This document shows, piece by piece, positions 32,917 through 46,620 of a DNA stretch of 64,000 bases; the first letter of the stretch is position 1, and the number at the start of each line of letters is the position of its first letter. Position numbers and translations under genes: made by a program. Source of the DNA: Siniperca chuatsi (taxonomy: Eukaryota; Chordata; Actinopteri; Centrarchiformes; Sinipercidae); contig NC_058043.1 of NCBI RefSeq assembly GCF_020085105.1, positions 15,818,167 to 15,882,166 of the forward strand, read 5' to 3'. The notes under the pieces are model-generated. The model was not told where the DNA came from, searched no databases, and saw only the letters and a list, made by a program, of their open reading frames with translations.

Positions 32917-35900
32917 AGGCCTACATAAAATAATCCACCACCTTTGTGAAAAAAACACAGGTAGCCATTCCTCTTAACTGCAGCCAGCTATTACACTGAA
33001 AATTACACTGTATGTTTTCATAATAACAAACTATCTGCCTTTTGCCTTACCTGTGAGTCAATATCAAGGTAAACTTTGACTTTTCCCAAAATATTGACCA
33101 GATGAATGTGGCCGGTAAACTAAGAACTTCTTTCCCATCTGAAGATCAAGTTCAAACAAGAACAGAATATGTGCGAGCTTGATCACATGGCATACAAAGG
33201 TCAAAATGTTCCCACAAAGAAGTCTTCAACCGACTCATTGGGGATTTTTGAGGAGATCCCCTTGTGAAAATGTTTTGTTTTATTACATCCATTACTGACT
33301 GTTAGCTTGGCCAGGCTACACTCTTTGCCTGTCCTGTTTGCAACACATGACACACATTTGAAATTAACATTAATATTAATTAATATTTGAAAATAACCAA
33401 ACCTGAGCACAACAAAAAGACCCAATGATCTGTCAAGACCCTGGTCAGAAAGCAGAACTCCACTTCAGAAATCTATTGAAATATTATTTTAGGAAATCTG
33501 AATGGGTGGAGGTTGTTTACTAAAGCACAATAGCAAAATATCTAAAAGATACACATTCTTTATTTGTTTATAAGAATCCTGCCAGAACTGCATTACAAAA
33601 ATGGTGTATATACAACCTAATCTCTGACTGTAAATCAGTTATCTGGTTTCAATAGTATTTACAACCAAACACCACATTCACTTCATACTGTGCCTTACAA
33701 TGTATGTATCATGTGTTTTTGTTACTTTGCCACACACTCACAGTTATCTCACTGTAACTCCATCGACAACAGCACAGATTAATAACATTAGCACACCAGA
33801 ACACATACTATATAATATAGAACTGGAAAATAAATGGTTAAAATATTTTGTTTCAAACAAATACTTTGATATAAAACAGATGAGTGTCACAATGATGGGT
33901 CTTCAGTATGAAGACAGAGAAAAGATCCGGTGTTACAATCCTGACCACACACACAAACTCACTGACACTGATTCAAGCACACTTGGCATCTATACGCATC
34001 ATCAGTTGATCAGTATATTTTAAAATCAAGTTGGCGTGTTGTGACAGTCGTTTGACTAGGTGATGTAAGTGAAGAGGCATCCTACTGTGGGAATGCCTGA
34101 GCGCAAGGGTCTCTGCAACACAAGCATAACAAACCAGTGTGCTGGTACAGCTGCCCTGTGGCTTCTGCGCACTCACACAGGTATAAACCAGCAGTCACTC
34201 TCTTGTTCCTAACCTGAAGCATGTGTGTGGTGGTGGAAGGGTCAGAAATCACATGCAGAACTGAACCATGTTAGCGTGACTAACACAGGGTTTGTGTGAA
34301 CACTGCCAACCAAAACAAACATTGTATCTTTTGATGATCTTTTTTCACTTAAATGTGCCTGTTGTGTGTAGGACATGTTTAAGGATTGTTTTACAATTGC
34401 TAACTTTTGCTCTCTGGCGCATGTTTTTTACATTTTAGAATTTCCCTCTAAATGATAAAAAACACACTTTTTTTGTCATGGGCAACTGATAAAAGTTTCT
34501 AGATTTAATCAAAACCTGTAACAAGAAAAGTAGTAAACAAGATATAATTACACTTTTTAAAGTTATAATTTTTAGAATGTGTGATGTTGTGTCACGTTCT
34601 TTTAACAAAAAAGACTAAAGAAGACAGTCAACAATGAACTAATTTTAAAATATACTGATGATACTGAACTCATAATCAAATGTTGTTTACATATTGCATG
34701 ATATTCGTGCACGCACTGGCATTTGTCTTCTGTCTTCATGTCCAGTACAGTGAATCCCTGAAAGGTGTACTTTGCCAGTAACAATGGAAATTACTTTATA
34801 GAAAGGCAATGGCTAAAAGCACGTACATTTAATGGCTATTACTGAAAAATTACAGCCACAAATATGATCAAAAATGGGATTTGATTTGATGAAAATCTTA
34901 AGGAATATAATTTTAAGTTATCAGGAAATGAATGCTGAACTAGAAAACTAGCCATATGCACATAACAATTCTATTTACTGTGGTAGTTTACGTTATACAC
35001 TTTAGAAACGGCCTCCAAATATCTTGTTGCTGTGGATTATTGTTCACAAATATACTGATAGCCCAGTAGTCCCAGTGTGAAATCTGGTATTTAAAAAAAG
35101 CAAGGATCCAAGGTAGGATTTTACCTCAGAGTTCTGTCAGCAAAAGGAGTGTCTTAATTTCTAATTGAAGTCCCTAAACAACATTTCGCAGAATGGATTT
35201 AAGATACTATAACCAAAGGATTTTTCCCCAGAAAGTCCCAGTTTCACTGTGTACATAATCTCTTTGAAGTTTTGGAGACGTGTCTTGTGATTATCTGTTT
35301 CAGAATCTTGAAGTTTAAGTTCTGTTTAGTTCTTTAAACTGATAACATTTTATTCTTGCAGAGTTATTAACAAAGTATAACAAAAGATAATTCTGTACTT
35401 CTACGACTTGAGAGCTAAACAAAGTTAGACTTTTCTTATTAGATTTTCGAAAGTGTGCAACACGTTTTGGTTAAGTGAGAAAATAATAATCACTTTGTAT
35501 TAGAGCCATCAGTTAACTGCTCCAGCATGTGGACGCAATTTAAAGTAACAGGGATAAAAGCCAAGTCCACAGAGAATCCATAAGACAGCAGTGTATACCA
35601 CTAGCCTCTGGCACTGTTCTTAGAGGACAACATACTGCTCGCAGTATCAGTAACATCTGCAGCTGAGCTCAGTTAATGGAAAATCATTGACATGCATCGA
35701 AGCAGAGGTTTGCATGCTACTTTTTGGTGATGAGCCTTTCGTAAAAGTGTGCCTTGTCTGTGAGCTCATAATTCTGTGGTATAAATTAAAGGCACAATGA
35801 TTCCTTTACCAGGTAAAAATCAATGGAAAAGGGCTCTGAGAGCATCAGACCCTGAAACATTTCCTCAAATGTTTGGATGGTTTACAAAACATTGTAAGTT

Positions 35901-38900
35901 ATAGTTTCCTGTGCCGTCTAACCTTAACTGTAGCCCCAAATCATATAATTTGTTTATTCCAGGTCAATTTGACTTGACATAGGATTATACTCTATATAGT
36001 AAATTCATTCAAGGTTGTGCCTTGTCAAACTGAGTTGGAGGGAGATTGAATTGGCCACTGCTTGATTTAATTACCTCATGTAAAGCACTTTCTTGTACCC
36101 GTATTGAATAAATAACAATGTGATTTTCAATTTACAGATTTAAACATATTTTCTAATATCATAAAGTTGTTGTTATGGCACCATATAACCTGACAATAGA
36201 ACATTACAATCTGTTCTTAGATCCCTGACCTAAAATGATAATGACCTTGATACAGACTGACTTTAGTACTGTGTGAAAAAATGCAGCCCTCTCATTTATT
36301 TGAATGGGGCCAGTCCAGCGACACATCAGAGGTGCCAATACAGAAGGCTCAAACAAAAAAATGCAGGGTTGTCTGACGAAAACGTTTAACCAGGCTCATC
36401 CGGCAAGGTGCTGCGTTGGCCAATCATATGCATTCAAGTGCACAATCCTGATGGATTCTTTTGTAACGTCAATGTTGTATTTCTTCTGTTTGCCTCACAA
36501 TCCTTGCAATGAAAGATAAAATAGTTGCCAGCGTGATAACTTTCTAGAGTTATAAAATCCTGTCTCTGAATATTGTAAACCACTGTGCTGTTTTTAGGTG
36601 TCTGATAAGCCTTTAAACACATGAATCTGTTACTCAAACTTCATCATACAGTACTTAGAGAGGATATAAAGTACAGTAAAATAATAGTAGTAGTAGTAAT
36701 TCTTCAAGTAACTGGTTATAAGAGTTTGGCTTCTTCTCACACTATTGCTGCAGTTGAGGAAGTTGTGCTTCTGTTCCAAGTTAATACTTCCAGTGGGGAA
36801 ATTCCTCCTCTGCATTTGACAAATACAACTATTTGTGAATTCACCCCTCTTTCAAGGAATAACTATCTTTTTATTGATAAAGACAGTCTCTAATTAAATA
36901 ATGTTACTGTAAAAGACACGGAAAGAGTAGAGATGTCTTACTTGCTTAGGATAGTTTTTGGAGGTAAACTGTATGTAAAACCACTACAGTCCCAATGAAT
37001 ACAGTATGTATTTATGCTAAATTGCATGTGTTTTTTCCATAAATGAGGAGTATTACTGTTTTATGTTTAATTGCACGTCTGTAAGGGTCTCTTATAGAAT
37101 TAATTTGTATCGTTCCCAAGTACTTTATAGATATTTGATAAAGATCGTCATTTAATAAAGTTTGTTGCCTCAAGTTTGTGTGCTCCAGTATACTTTGGAT
37201 TTTACCTCTGAAGTCGCTCCCGATACAAGATTGCCCTACTCTGAGAGCACCGGACAGGTCTCATTCCTTGTGAGTCGGTTGAAGCGCTCTTAACCTCTTC
37301 CTTCATCCAGATATTTCTCTTTGTTTATGTGTTGTTCTATGTATTGATGTATTTAACACTTGATTTGTTTTCCTTTATTTATAACAATTAAGAGAGCAAC
37401 ATTGTGCTGTTTTTACCTGTCTATCATCAGATTTTGTAGCACAACAAAACCTCTGGCATCTGGCTTCCCATTGAGTGCAGTTCATTATAAAGTAATTCAA
37501 ACCTGATTTATTTTGTTTAGCAGTGGCATACTTTGTCACACTGAGCAGTGTATATTGCTGAGACATTTCTTGGCTGCTCACTTGGTTTCAGTCATATCTG
37601 TGTATTGTACCAATGACAGAAGATAATAGTGTTTACAGATCACACTGGGAGCATGTAAAATGGAAACAAGATGTAGACTACATTTGCATTTTTAAAGAAA
37701 TCCACAGGCAATAAGTATTAAAGAAGAGGATTTTTGCTTTTGCAATGGAGCTCTATCTGAGAGCTATCGACTCAGCTGACCAGGAATATGAGCTTTGTCA
37801 GTTACAAAGCTTGGTCTACAAAATATTGTTTATCCATAAAAGCTTAAACCAACCATCATTGCTATCCCCAGAGCCATGCCGAGAGCGTGGCTAAAAATGT
37901 GTCTTTGCAAAATAACCACTTAAAATGGCCTGAAGCATCACATTAGCTAGACTAAATGTTACCAATGTGGCTGTACTAGCCAATCAATGTTAATTTCCTC
38001 TGAATATGAACCTTAAATTAAGCCATTTCTGTTTCATGTCACTCATGAACTAATGGTGCATTCCCATTTAAAACTCGATAACTAGTTGTCAGTTGGTTAG
38101 GGTGACGGTAAGTTTGAGGGGACACAATGGTACTACGACCTAATGCTCCATTGTTACTCACACCTCATGATGCACCATTTAACTCGAGCTAACACAAAAT
38201 ATGAACTGTTATGTACAGTACATCATAGGAAGTATTATTTGTTTTGTTTTTTTGCCATTTAGCAGCTGGTTCAGAGTTAATGGAAACTATACAGTAGCAG
38301 CTAATAATAATAATGATACATGTTCATTACCACTGTCCAGCCCATTCTCAAATAACTTATCTATATAATTCTTAATTCAGAATTATTCAGGAACTATTCA
38401 CTAATTTGTCTGCTTGACATATAATGTCATACATTAGTATATATCAATTGTAATATTTCTCTTTATTCTGTACTTTTTGTTCTGAGACAAGTGCCCCTAG
38501 AAGGACTCATGTTCTTTTCTAGGCTTTAGTGATTTCCCCCCAGGGCAAAACTGGCTAACCAATAACTCTTAAGCTCAATCTCTCAAAACATTTTGAATTG
38601 TCTTATGTCATTCTACAAAACTCTGGATTTAATACCTTTAATTTCAGACAAAATATTGTTGTGCTGTTGTTTCCAATATTTACAAGTGATACAGGAGCAT
38701 GTTCAAATAAATCAATTAATTGTACTATTGGCCCAGTGTTTTAACTATTTGGGGGCCAGCCGATAACTCTAGTTGTACTGAAAATAAAATCTTTTTTCTT
38801 GTTTTATCAGTGCAGTCTTTCTGAGGTCAGTCTAATTTTGCCTCATCCTGTTATATTCTGAGATGTTTTCCTCAGAGTTAGACCATAACCAAAATGGAAA

Positions 38901-39790
38901 GAGTGGGCGTTGGTTGACCCAGGCCAAGAGTATGTGAAAGTACTGTAAAATAAATCAATGTTATCTATCATATAATGTGATGACAGTACATGTAGTTGGG
39001 TTGAAAAGCAAACATGCAAGAAAAGTAAGCATCTTTAAACAGAACATGTATGTTTTCTTAACCTTTTGGACACGGATTTTACCCTTAAATTTTCCCATAT
39101 GTAGCTTTTAACTTACAAAAGATATTTTCCATGTATGACAACATTACATATTTTGTACCTGTCTGTTCCAACACTTCACCGAGTGTACAGTTTAAAGTTG
39201 CACCATTACTTTAAATGGAAACATTCCATATGTCTTGTACGTATTGTACAATACGTGTGACACACATATCTTTGGAAATGTAGGGATCTTATCTGGAATT
39301 TAAAATGAAGTTCTATGTGTATGAAAAAAGTTTGTCCACAAAACATGAGTTTGTGTTGTCTTGAAACAAATAAACTGCATGCATGAAAGTAGTACAAAAT
39401 TGTTCTATAAAAATAATTTTAAATTAGTCAGTGTGTTAGCTTTAATTTAGGCAGTGTAGGCTATTCATTAAACAGGCACAGATACACTTTGAGGCTAATA
39501 CAGTAGCAGTATTTTGGTTTAACACCAGAATCTGTTTTTTTTTTTGGTACACACTCTTTAACATTCTGGGTTGATTAAATGTTAACAAGAAAATTCAATA
39601 TGTTGGGAGTAAGCGGCTAATCAACAGTGAAGTCTCAAGGCCTGTAACATATGGTGCACATTAACCTGCCCTTTTATCCTTTCCGCCTGTGAGGCAGTTT
39701 CATATCATTCACATTATCTGTCTGAGAAATGTTAGACTATATCTGAGGTGGAAAGATGCAACAAGTTCAAATATATATTTCTGATGCATC
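32917..39790. other. Gene-free stretch
   Basis: No exon-like frame was recognised on either strand. The only repeat piece assigned is a family B end (37875-37898, ending GAGCGTGGCTAAAAATG). A few A/T-rich low-complexity runs occur. The region lies where RAD18 would be expected from mammalian order, but no RING, UBZ or SAP-like coding was seen. Confidence 0.5.
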
Positions 39791-40232
39791 AAAGGAACAG
39801 TTCAACACTTTGGGAAATATGCTTATTTGCTTTGTTGCCAAGAGTTAGATGAGAAGATCTATACCATACTCATATTTGTGTGCTAAATATAAAGCTAGAG
39901 CCAACAGATGATTAGCGAGCTTAGCATAAACTCACTGGCCCAGCCAAGAAGTAGTTCCAGCACATTGTTTCCCATAACATTTTTGCTTTCACATTTCGGC
40001 CATGTAGAGATTAAACAAACGAGATATAACGTGGTAATTAGTGAGCTTTAGAGGTGCTGGTAGCTGTGTTACCTTTAGACAGAGCCAGACCAATGTTAGC
40101 TTTTTTCCATCCCTGTTTCTGGTCGTTATGCTAAGCTAAGCTAAGCTAACCATCTGCTAGCTTCATATTTAGCGTACAGACATGAGAATGGTATCAATCT
40201 TCTCTTCTTCTATTTCTGAAAAAGAACTTTAA
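39791..40232. mobile_element. Foldback (MITE-like) element, family A, full length
   Basis: Left arm: GGAACAGTTCAACACTTTGG, GAAATATGCTTATTTGC, AGTTAGATGAGAAGATC, ATACCATACTCATAT, AAGCTAGAGCC, TTAGCATAAA. Right arm reads back as TATGCTAAGCTAAGC, GCTAGCTTCATATTTAGC, ATGAGAATGGTATCAATCTT, CTC and ends AAAGAACTTT. The arms are long imperfect inverted repeats, so the element can fold on itself. No coding capacity. Confidence 0.85.
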
Positions 40233-43200
40233 ACCAGTATGCAATAAAAATTTCATTGCATTTTAGTTATAAAAAGAGTTAACAGTTAACAGCCAACTCA
40301 CGTCAGACTCTTCCTGCATTATCTAGCTCTCCTTTAATACAGTCCAGTTTAACTGGCCACAAATCATACGCTGTAGTAGTTGAATTTACTGTCTCATCTA
40401 GGATATTGAAGAAAGGATACGGTGATAATGATACAATAAACATAATAATGCCAGATGGAAATACAATGCAATTCAATTTATACCAGAGAATAACAGGCAT
40501 GTTTTCGTATCATTGTCTGCCAGCTTACAGGCGGGTATGAAAGATTTGTATTTTCCTTTGTGTCAGCAAAACTGGTATGAGCAATGCAAAAGCTGTTCTG
40601 AACAAACATCATCATGATTTAATTTAAGTTTTTCTCATCAACTCTTGTTTTGATTTTCTGCCTGTAACTTATCACTACATCACGCACGACTGGAGGAAAT
40701 GAGAGTTAGTCACAGGCTGTTGTTATGTTTACAGACTAAAATAAGATAGCAACACACACAGAGGAAATTGCAGTTGACTGGAAAGTTTAGTTTTAGTGCA
40801 CTTTATATGAATTGTTGTCTGAGTGACCTTTCACACGTCTTGATTCATTTAAAAGCATGTTCCTACAACCATGTTGTTCTCAGTGAGACGTGTAAATGCA
40901 TGTGGATTTATTTCCTATTTAATACACACATTTTGATTGTTGAGCAATAATATATTGTTGCAACTTTTATCATGAATACTGTAAGTAGGCTTTATACCCA
41001 CTGAGATGTAAGTATACTGTAGAAGAAAATAATTCACTAAAAAGCCTTTATGAAAAATTGTTAGATGAATAACAGTAATATACATGTTTTCATTTTGCTT
41101 AATAATCTAAAAAAGAAAAAAAGGATGAAATGCCAAGCACGTTACCAAGCACAGCCTTCTCACATGTCAACACATTTATGAAGATAAACAACACATCCAC
41201 TTACCAGCTTGGTTGTGATGAAAGGTGGTTGACAACTGCAAAAGTACATACAATTTTTATGTTTTCTTTAGATATGATATGATGTGCCCGGACATTTCCA
41301 CCAATGACATCCAGACAAATTAGTTCTGAAAATATTTGCCAAAGAGAAGAAAATATTTTTAGGCCTAGAAAATCACAACTCATGGGTCAATAAATCCTGC
41401 CTGCCGCAGCACAGCACTCCATACAGTATGTCTTAAGTGAATTTGACCATAATAATATCTGCAAGACTTCGGGAGAGGTACTTTTTTTGTGTGTGTGTTC
41501 ATTCACAACTCTCTATTTAGAAGAGTAACTTTTAAAACCGCAAGCAAATCCTAACTGTAGTGACACTTGATTGATGTAATAGATATGAATATTTATAGTA
41601 ACCATGTGGCATAGGACATTGTCTTGTTAAAGGGGCCTTATTTTAGTTATTAACTCCTGCTTAGCCTGAGGTCAACAGTACTGGATTGGGACTAAGCATC
41701 TGTGATGTGCTCTGTGAAACGGACGTTGATGGACTGAGCTACACTGACACTGCAGCTGTAGAAATTCCATTCCTTTAAAGGTGGGGTATGCAATTCTAAT
41801 CCAATACACGTCGTTTTGTCAAATTCAGTGAATATCTCCTCACAGTCCGCTAGCTGTCCGTTCAGTGTGTGCGTTGAAAAAAACTCTGGTGTTTGTACGT
41901 AGCCCTGGCTCTGTAAATGGGAAATAAACAAAGTGGTCATGGAATCTTTCCAGGTATGCTGAGACTGCAATATGATAAAAACTGATATTAGTGCAAAGGA
42001 TGTCCGAGTTGTATACGCTCTCTCAGCAGGAAACCAGAAATGAAAACATATTTTCTGAATATTTTCAATAATATGCCAAACAGACCTCATAGCATGTCTG
42101 TGCTATGCAGAGGCCTCTGAGAAAGATTTAACTTTGCTGAACTTGTCTCTGATTGTTTCCAATTCTACATGCTATCCAGTACTGTTTTTTTAGTATAAAC
42201 ACGTTTTATACATAATAATGATTGCAATGTACAAACTGTTCGATCAGACACCTTACCCTGATCTAACATCATTATTCAGATCAAAGCCTACTTTGATTTG
42301 CATAACTTCCTTCAGCTAACATGCAATCTTTCTACCGAAAAGAAAATCACAAGATATTTTTAGTTCCTGGGTTATGTATTCATGAGTATTCATGCTTTCA
42401 CTGAGTCTCTTTCCAGCAGATCCCTGCAGACTGATGGTCATTACAATAAGTAAACAAATATAATCAACTTTTCCAGTTTAGATCTGAGCAAACAAATTTG
42501 GACACTAAACAGCACCCCAAAGCTAATCACAACCACACCACAGCGAAATAGCTCAGATAAATCTGCCATATTTGAAAAAATAGGTAATTTTCTTTTTTCA
42601 AAAATAGAAAAAGTTACATAAATGTGATAATTAAAGTGACAAACATTTCTTCACATTTACATGGTACCACTTGAGATGTGAAAAGGTTAGTTTTCTGCAC
42701 TTCTACTTAGCATCAAGAATTATCACAAGAAAGGACAAATTTTTCCTTGTGGTGAGACAGTTTGTGCATCTTGTCAAAAATGTAGATGTCCAAGTCGTCA
42801 CATGTGCTGAAGTTGATTCACTGTGTCACCTGCCAAACCATCTCCAAAAAACATAGCAGGAGCTTTAGTTGTTGCATAAGATGAGTCAAATTATGTCTTC
42901 ATAACATTTCTGGAGTGGATCTGTAAAGTGTCTGTGGCTGCATCTTCTGTTTCTGCTGAAGAAGTTTTTGGACGTGTATAGAGGAGCAGAAGAATAAATA
43001 AAACTAGTTTTTGCTAAATATTTACATGCTGGGTAGGATAAACTGTTTGCAAGGATTACCATTGTATGGTTATTTATCTGTAATTTGATGCTTCAGATCC
43101 TCATTATTTCTGATCCCCAGTCAAGTGGATGGTGGTCCTCTTGCTCTACATGTCCTTTTTACCAGCTGAATTGGGTCTGACATGATCTGTATTCCCCATC

Positions 43201-43396
43201 ATGACCACCAAAGTCTAAGGAAAAACATCTAAATTGCTTTTTTGGGCTTCAGAAGTCATTACTGTATGCATAATGAAAAAAGGTTAACTTGAGCACTTGA
43301 GCAGCTGTGGAAAATTGGGCATGAAAGAGGACTTAGAATGTTTCAAGGATGGCATTAAAGCATGGGGTAGTCAAACAATCACTGTGAGGTCAGATA
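40233..43396. other. Gene-free stretch
   Basis: Only short frames with unremarkable composition. The word AAAGGTGGGGTATGCAATTC near 41778 hints at another fish repeat but no borders were found. Confidence 0.45.
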
Positions 43397-43563
<167 letters not shown>

Positions 43564-43809
43564 GCAGTAAAAATTTAAGTAAAATACTACTATTTCCAAA
43601 TTGTTGAGTTTTCTAAGAAAAGCACCCTAATTTAGCTTGACCACTGTACTTTTTAGAGTTCATCCAAACAGTTTTGAAAAGGTTTCAAAGTCTCACAGAC
43701 TGTAAACTTTTCCAATACCAGGACATGAAATCTTCCAATCTGATCATTATCAAATGAAAACATCATTATGTAAAATTGCAGTTTATAGAGCAATAAACAA
43801 AACTAGGAG

Positions 43810-44213
43810 TCTATAGCTAGCAGCTCTGTGATGCTGCACTTAATGCTCACAATGGCCTTGCTAACATGCTGATGTTTAGCAGGTATATGTTTACTATTCA
43901 CCATCTTAGATTAGTGTGTTAGCATGCTAATATTTGCTAATTAGCACTAAACACAAAGTACAGCTGAGGTTAATGGGAATGTCATTAATTTAGCAGGTAT
44001 TTGGTCATAAATGGAAAATTTAAAATTTGACCTGATGGTGACGCCAAAGTCATTAGGATTCATCCTCAGGGCATTATGGATATATGTACCAAATGCCATG
44101 GCAATCAATCCACTAGTTGTTGATATAATTCAGTCTGGACCAGATTAACCGGCCAACCAACAGACTGACATTGCCATCCACAGTGCCACAGTGCTAGTGT
44201 GGCTAAAAAGGCA
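43810..44213 (+). repeat. Dispersed repeat family B, longest copy
   Basis: Starts near CTAGCAGCTCTGTGATGCTG and contains GCTAACATGCTGATGTTTAG, a second TGTTAGCATGCTAATATTTG, AAGTCATTAGGATTCATCCT, CCATGGCAATCAATCC, TTCAGTCTGGACCA and ends CTAGTGTGGCTAAAAAG. It defines the full family better than the copies at 18200 and 22700. Confidence 0.75.
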
Positions 44214-44999
44214 AATTGCGTACAGCAAATTGAGGTTTCTTATATTATTAATACAATTGTTTTAAGGAAGTTAGTTATTTAAACTTTAAGCATAAAGGAA
44301 CAAAATATTATCAACATCTGAGAAATTAAAACAAAATTGTGTTATGAAGATATTTTCTGAGTATCCTCAGGCGAGGTCAGGAATACTGAGTGCACAGTGG
44401 TAGTGTGTGTGGATTTCTAAACACATTTTTTTTTACCCATGAGACCCTAGCAGCTTGATGCCACTGTCCACTGTGGCTACCCACTTCTTGTCCACAGGAA
44501 GAGCAGAGGCTAAGCAAACAAACAATTCCCTGTGACAGTATTTATAACACATTGCATCTCAAATGTGGGAAAGAGAGCCTACATCTGTATCTCATATTAA
44601 ACAGAGACAGATGATATCCATGAAATCAATACTGGGGAGCTCTCAGCAGTGTAATGTGGTAACAAGGCAATTCATGAGATTTATGAAACTCTATCCATAT
44701 CAAATCTCAATCTGTGCTGCTCCTGGCCATTTATATAATAGACCCACTGAACCTTATACTTGAAGGACAGAAATTCCAGTTATATGTTTAACAGATGGAG
44801 GTGAGTGCGTTCTCATGCAGTGAGATAATCCCAGTTTCAAAATGTGTCAAAACACAGTGTGCTAACAGTGAAGATATTTGCATGCATGTTGAAATGGAGA
44901 CTGATTCCTACCCTTGACCACACGCCGGCTTCTGAGTGCCCCTGAGCAGATCAGAGAGGAAGTATCACCTTAACTCCTTTAAACGACACTTGACCTTTA

Positions 45000-45620
45000 C
45001 CTCACACTTTAACAGTGATGGAAGAAGTATCCAAGCCTACTGAAGTAAAAGTAGCAGAAATAAGGCACAAAAAAGAACTGAAAAAAGAAACAATGGGAGA
45101 AGCAATTTGGAGAAGAAGAAATTCTGCCCAAATGCAAATACTTGAACCTGCATACTTGACTTGTTGGCCACTTGGGGGCACAGCAACAAGCTCACGCAAC
45201 ATTGACATGTTATCACCATATAAAGTAGTGAATGGTGAACACATTAGCGAACACTTGCCTATTTACACGTTCAGCAGGAATGTGGCAACATTAGCATTCA
45301 TTTGAAATTGTGTTTCTGTCCACATGATGAATGTAAATACTCACTCATCTTAACTTTGTTTTGGTCTCAACTACTGAGTTCATATCTGGCTTTTTAGCAG
45401 CTAAATGCTCCAATATGTTCACCAGCTAGTCGCTAACTTTGTCTGTCTGCTGTTTGGTGCTGGCCATGAAGCAAACAGTGGCTTTCCAGAGCTTTTCCAC
45501 TGAAAACTGCAGTGTTTTTAGGAGTATTTTGCAACATGCGAATATTCACCCTTAAAAGCCAATGGGAGTACTCCTTCTGGAAAGGAGGGGCTTACCTCCA
45601 TAGATACCATATACTGTAGC
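45000..45620. repeat. Likely interspersed element
   Basis: Holds TGTTGGCCACTTGGGGGCAC, AACATTGACATGTTATCACC, TATAAAG and GAATGGTGAACACATTAGC, words I associate with a very common teleost repeat. The open frame 45015-45305 runs through it and is not taken as a gene. Borders are approximate. Confidence 0.45.
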
Positions 45621-45816
45621 AATGTTTATTTCCACCATCAACCATGACCAAATTAACCACTATTGCTGCCTTGCACTTGTTGTCCCAGATAAGCCGGAAA
45701 CACTCCTTTTTTTTGTTCTGTCTCTGTACGGTAAAGATGTCGAATCGTAGAGCAGCAATGAGTTCATCCTCCATTTCTGATTCTCGGTGATGTCAGGAGA
45801 ATCTCAACGCTGATAG

Positions 45817-45820
<4 letters not shown>

Positions 45821-45847
<27 letters not shown>
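45821..45847. repeat. (TA)n microsatellite
   Basis: Thirteen or so TA units. Confidence 0.9.
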
Positions 45848-46409
45848 TTCATATATTGATACATTTCTTATATGTTGTGATTGAAGTTGCAAATGAAACA
45901 TTATCTGTTGATAGTGCAATTTGAAAATCAAATCACCAATAGCATCCCTTAACAATATATGTGAAAGAAATTCAGTCATATCTGCTCATATATTTAACCC
46001 ACCAGATTCTATTGAGAGTCCTATTTTTCAATGCCCCCTTCCCACCTATCCTTGCGACTCCACAATTCGGCAACAAAATTACTCCATAAATTCACTAGAA
46101 TGCAGGTAAACAGTCTCTGAAATTAACAATTTTCTGAAGATCTCCAGATACTTTATCATTTTTATTTATCATAGACCAAGATCATTGACTTGGCTTTTCA
46201 TCTACACATGCATTGAAATTGTGAATTTGGTTGCTGAATTTTTTAAACAAAATTCCTGGGGGTCGAGGAGTGATGACCCCAACCCCTGTGGGGGGTAACG
46301 TCACAGAAGAAGGCCTACTCATAAAATGCAGCGACTTCACTGATACCAAATCTCACTCCAATCTAAGCCCTATCAAAAAACCAACCTCAGGAGTTGGTAG
46401 ACACCAATA

Positions 46410-46620
46410 TTGTAACCATGAATATTGGACTTAAATTCCCCTGTGTGGGCACAAACACAACTCTAAATGAATGATAATGTTCCGTAACTGCTGGATGTGT
46501 AAATAAACAACTGTTTGCTAACAAGTTCATCATATCAGCATCAAAGGTGATGATATGTTGTGTTCACAACTTGTTTCCACTGTCCCCAAGTGGCCAAAAA
46601 TAAATTATTTCAGGTTTACA
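46410..46620 (+). repeat. Dispersed repeat, copy 2 of the 8000-8250 family
   Basis: See the first copy for the shared words. Here GGATGTGTAAATAAACAAC, GTTTGCTAACAAGTTCATC and CCCCAAGTGGCCAAAAA are visible. The region 46620-47880 to its right shows no convincing gene. Confidence 0.65.

Noticed and set aside
37100-37270. Possible retroelement end with AATAAA and TTGTTGCCTC words
   Set aside because: No terminal repeats, borders or second copy could be seen.
45015-45305. 96-residue frame MEEVSKPTEVKVAEIRHKKE and onward
   Set aside because: Lies inside an interspersed repeat with the common CACTTGGGGGCA and TATAAAG words.
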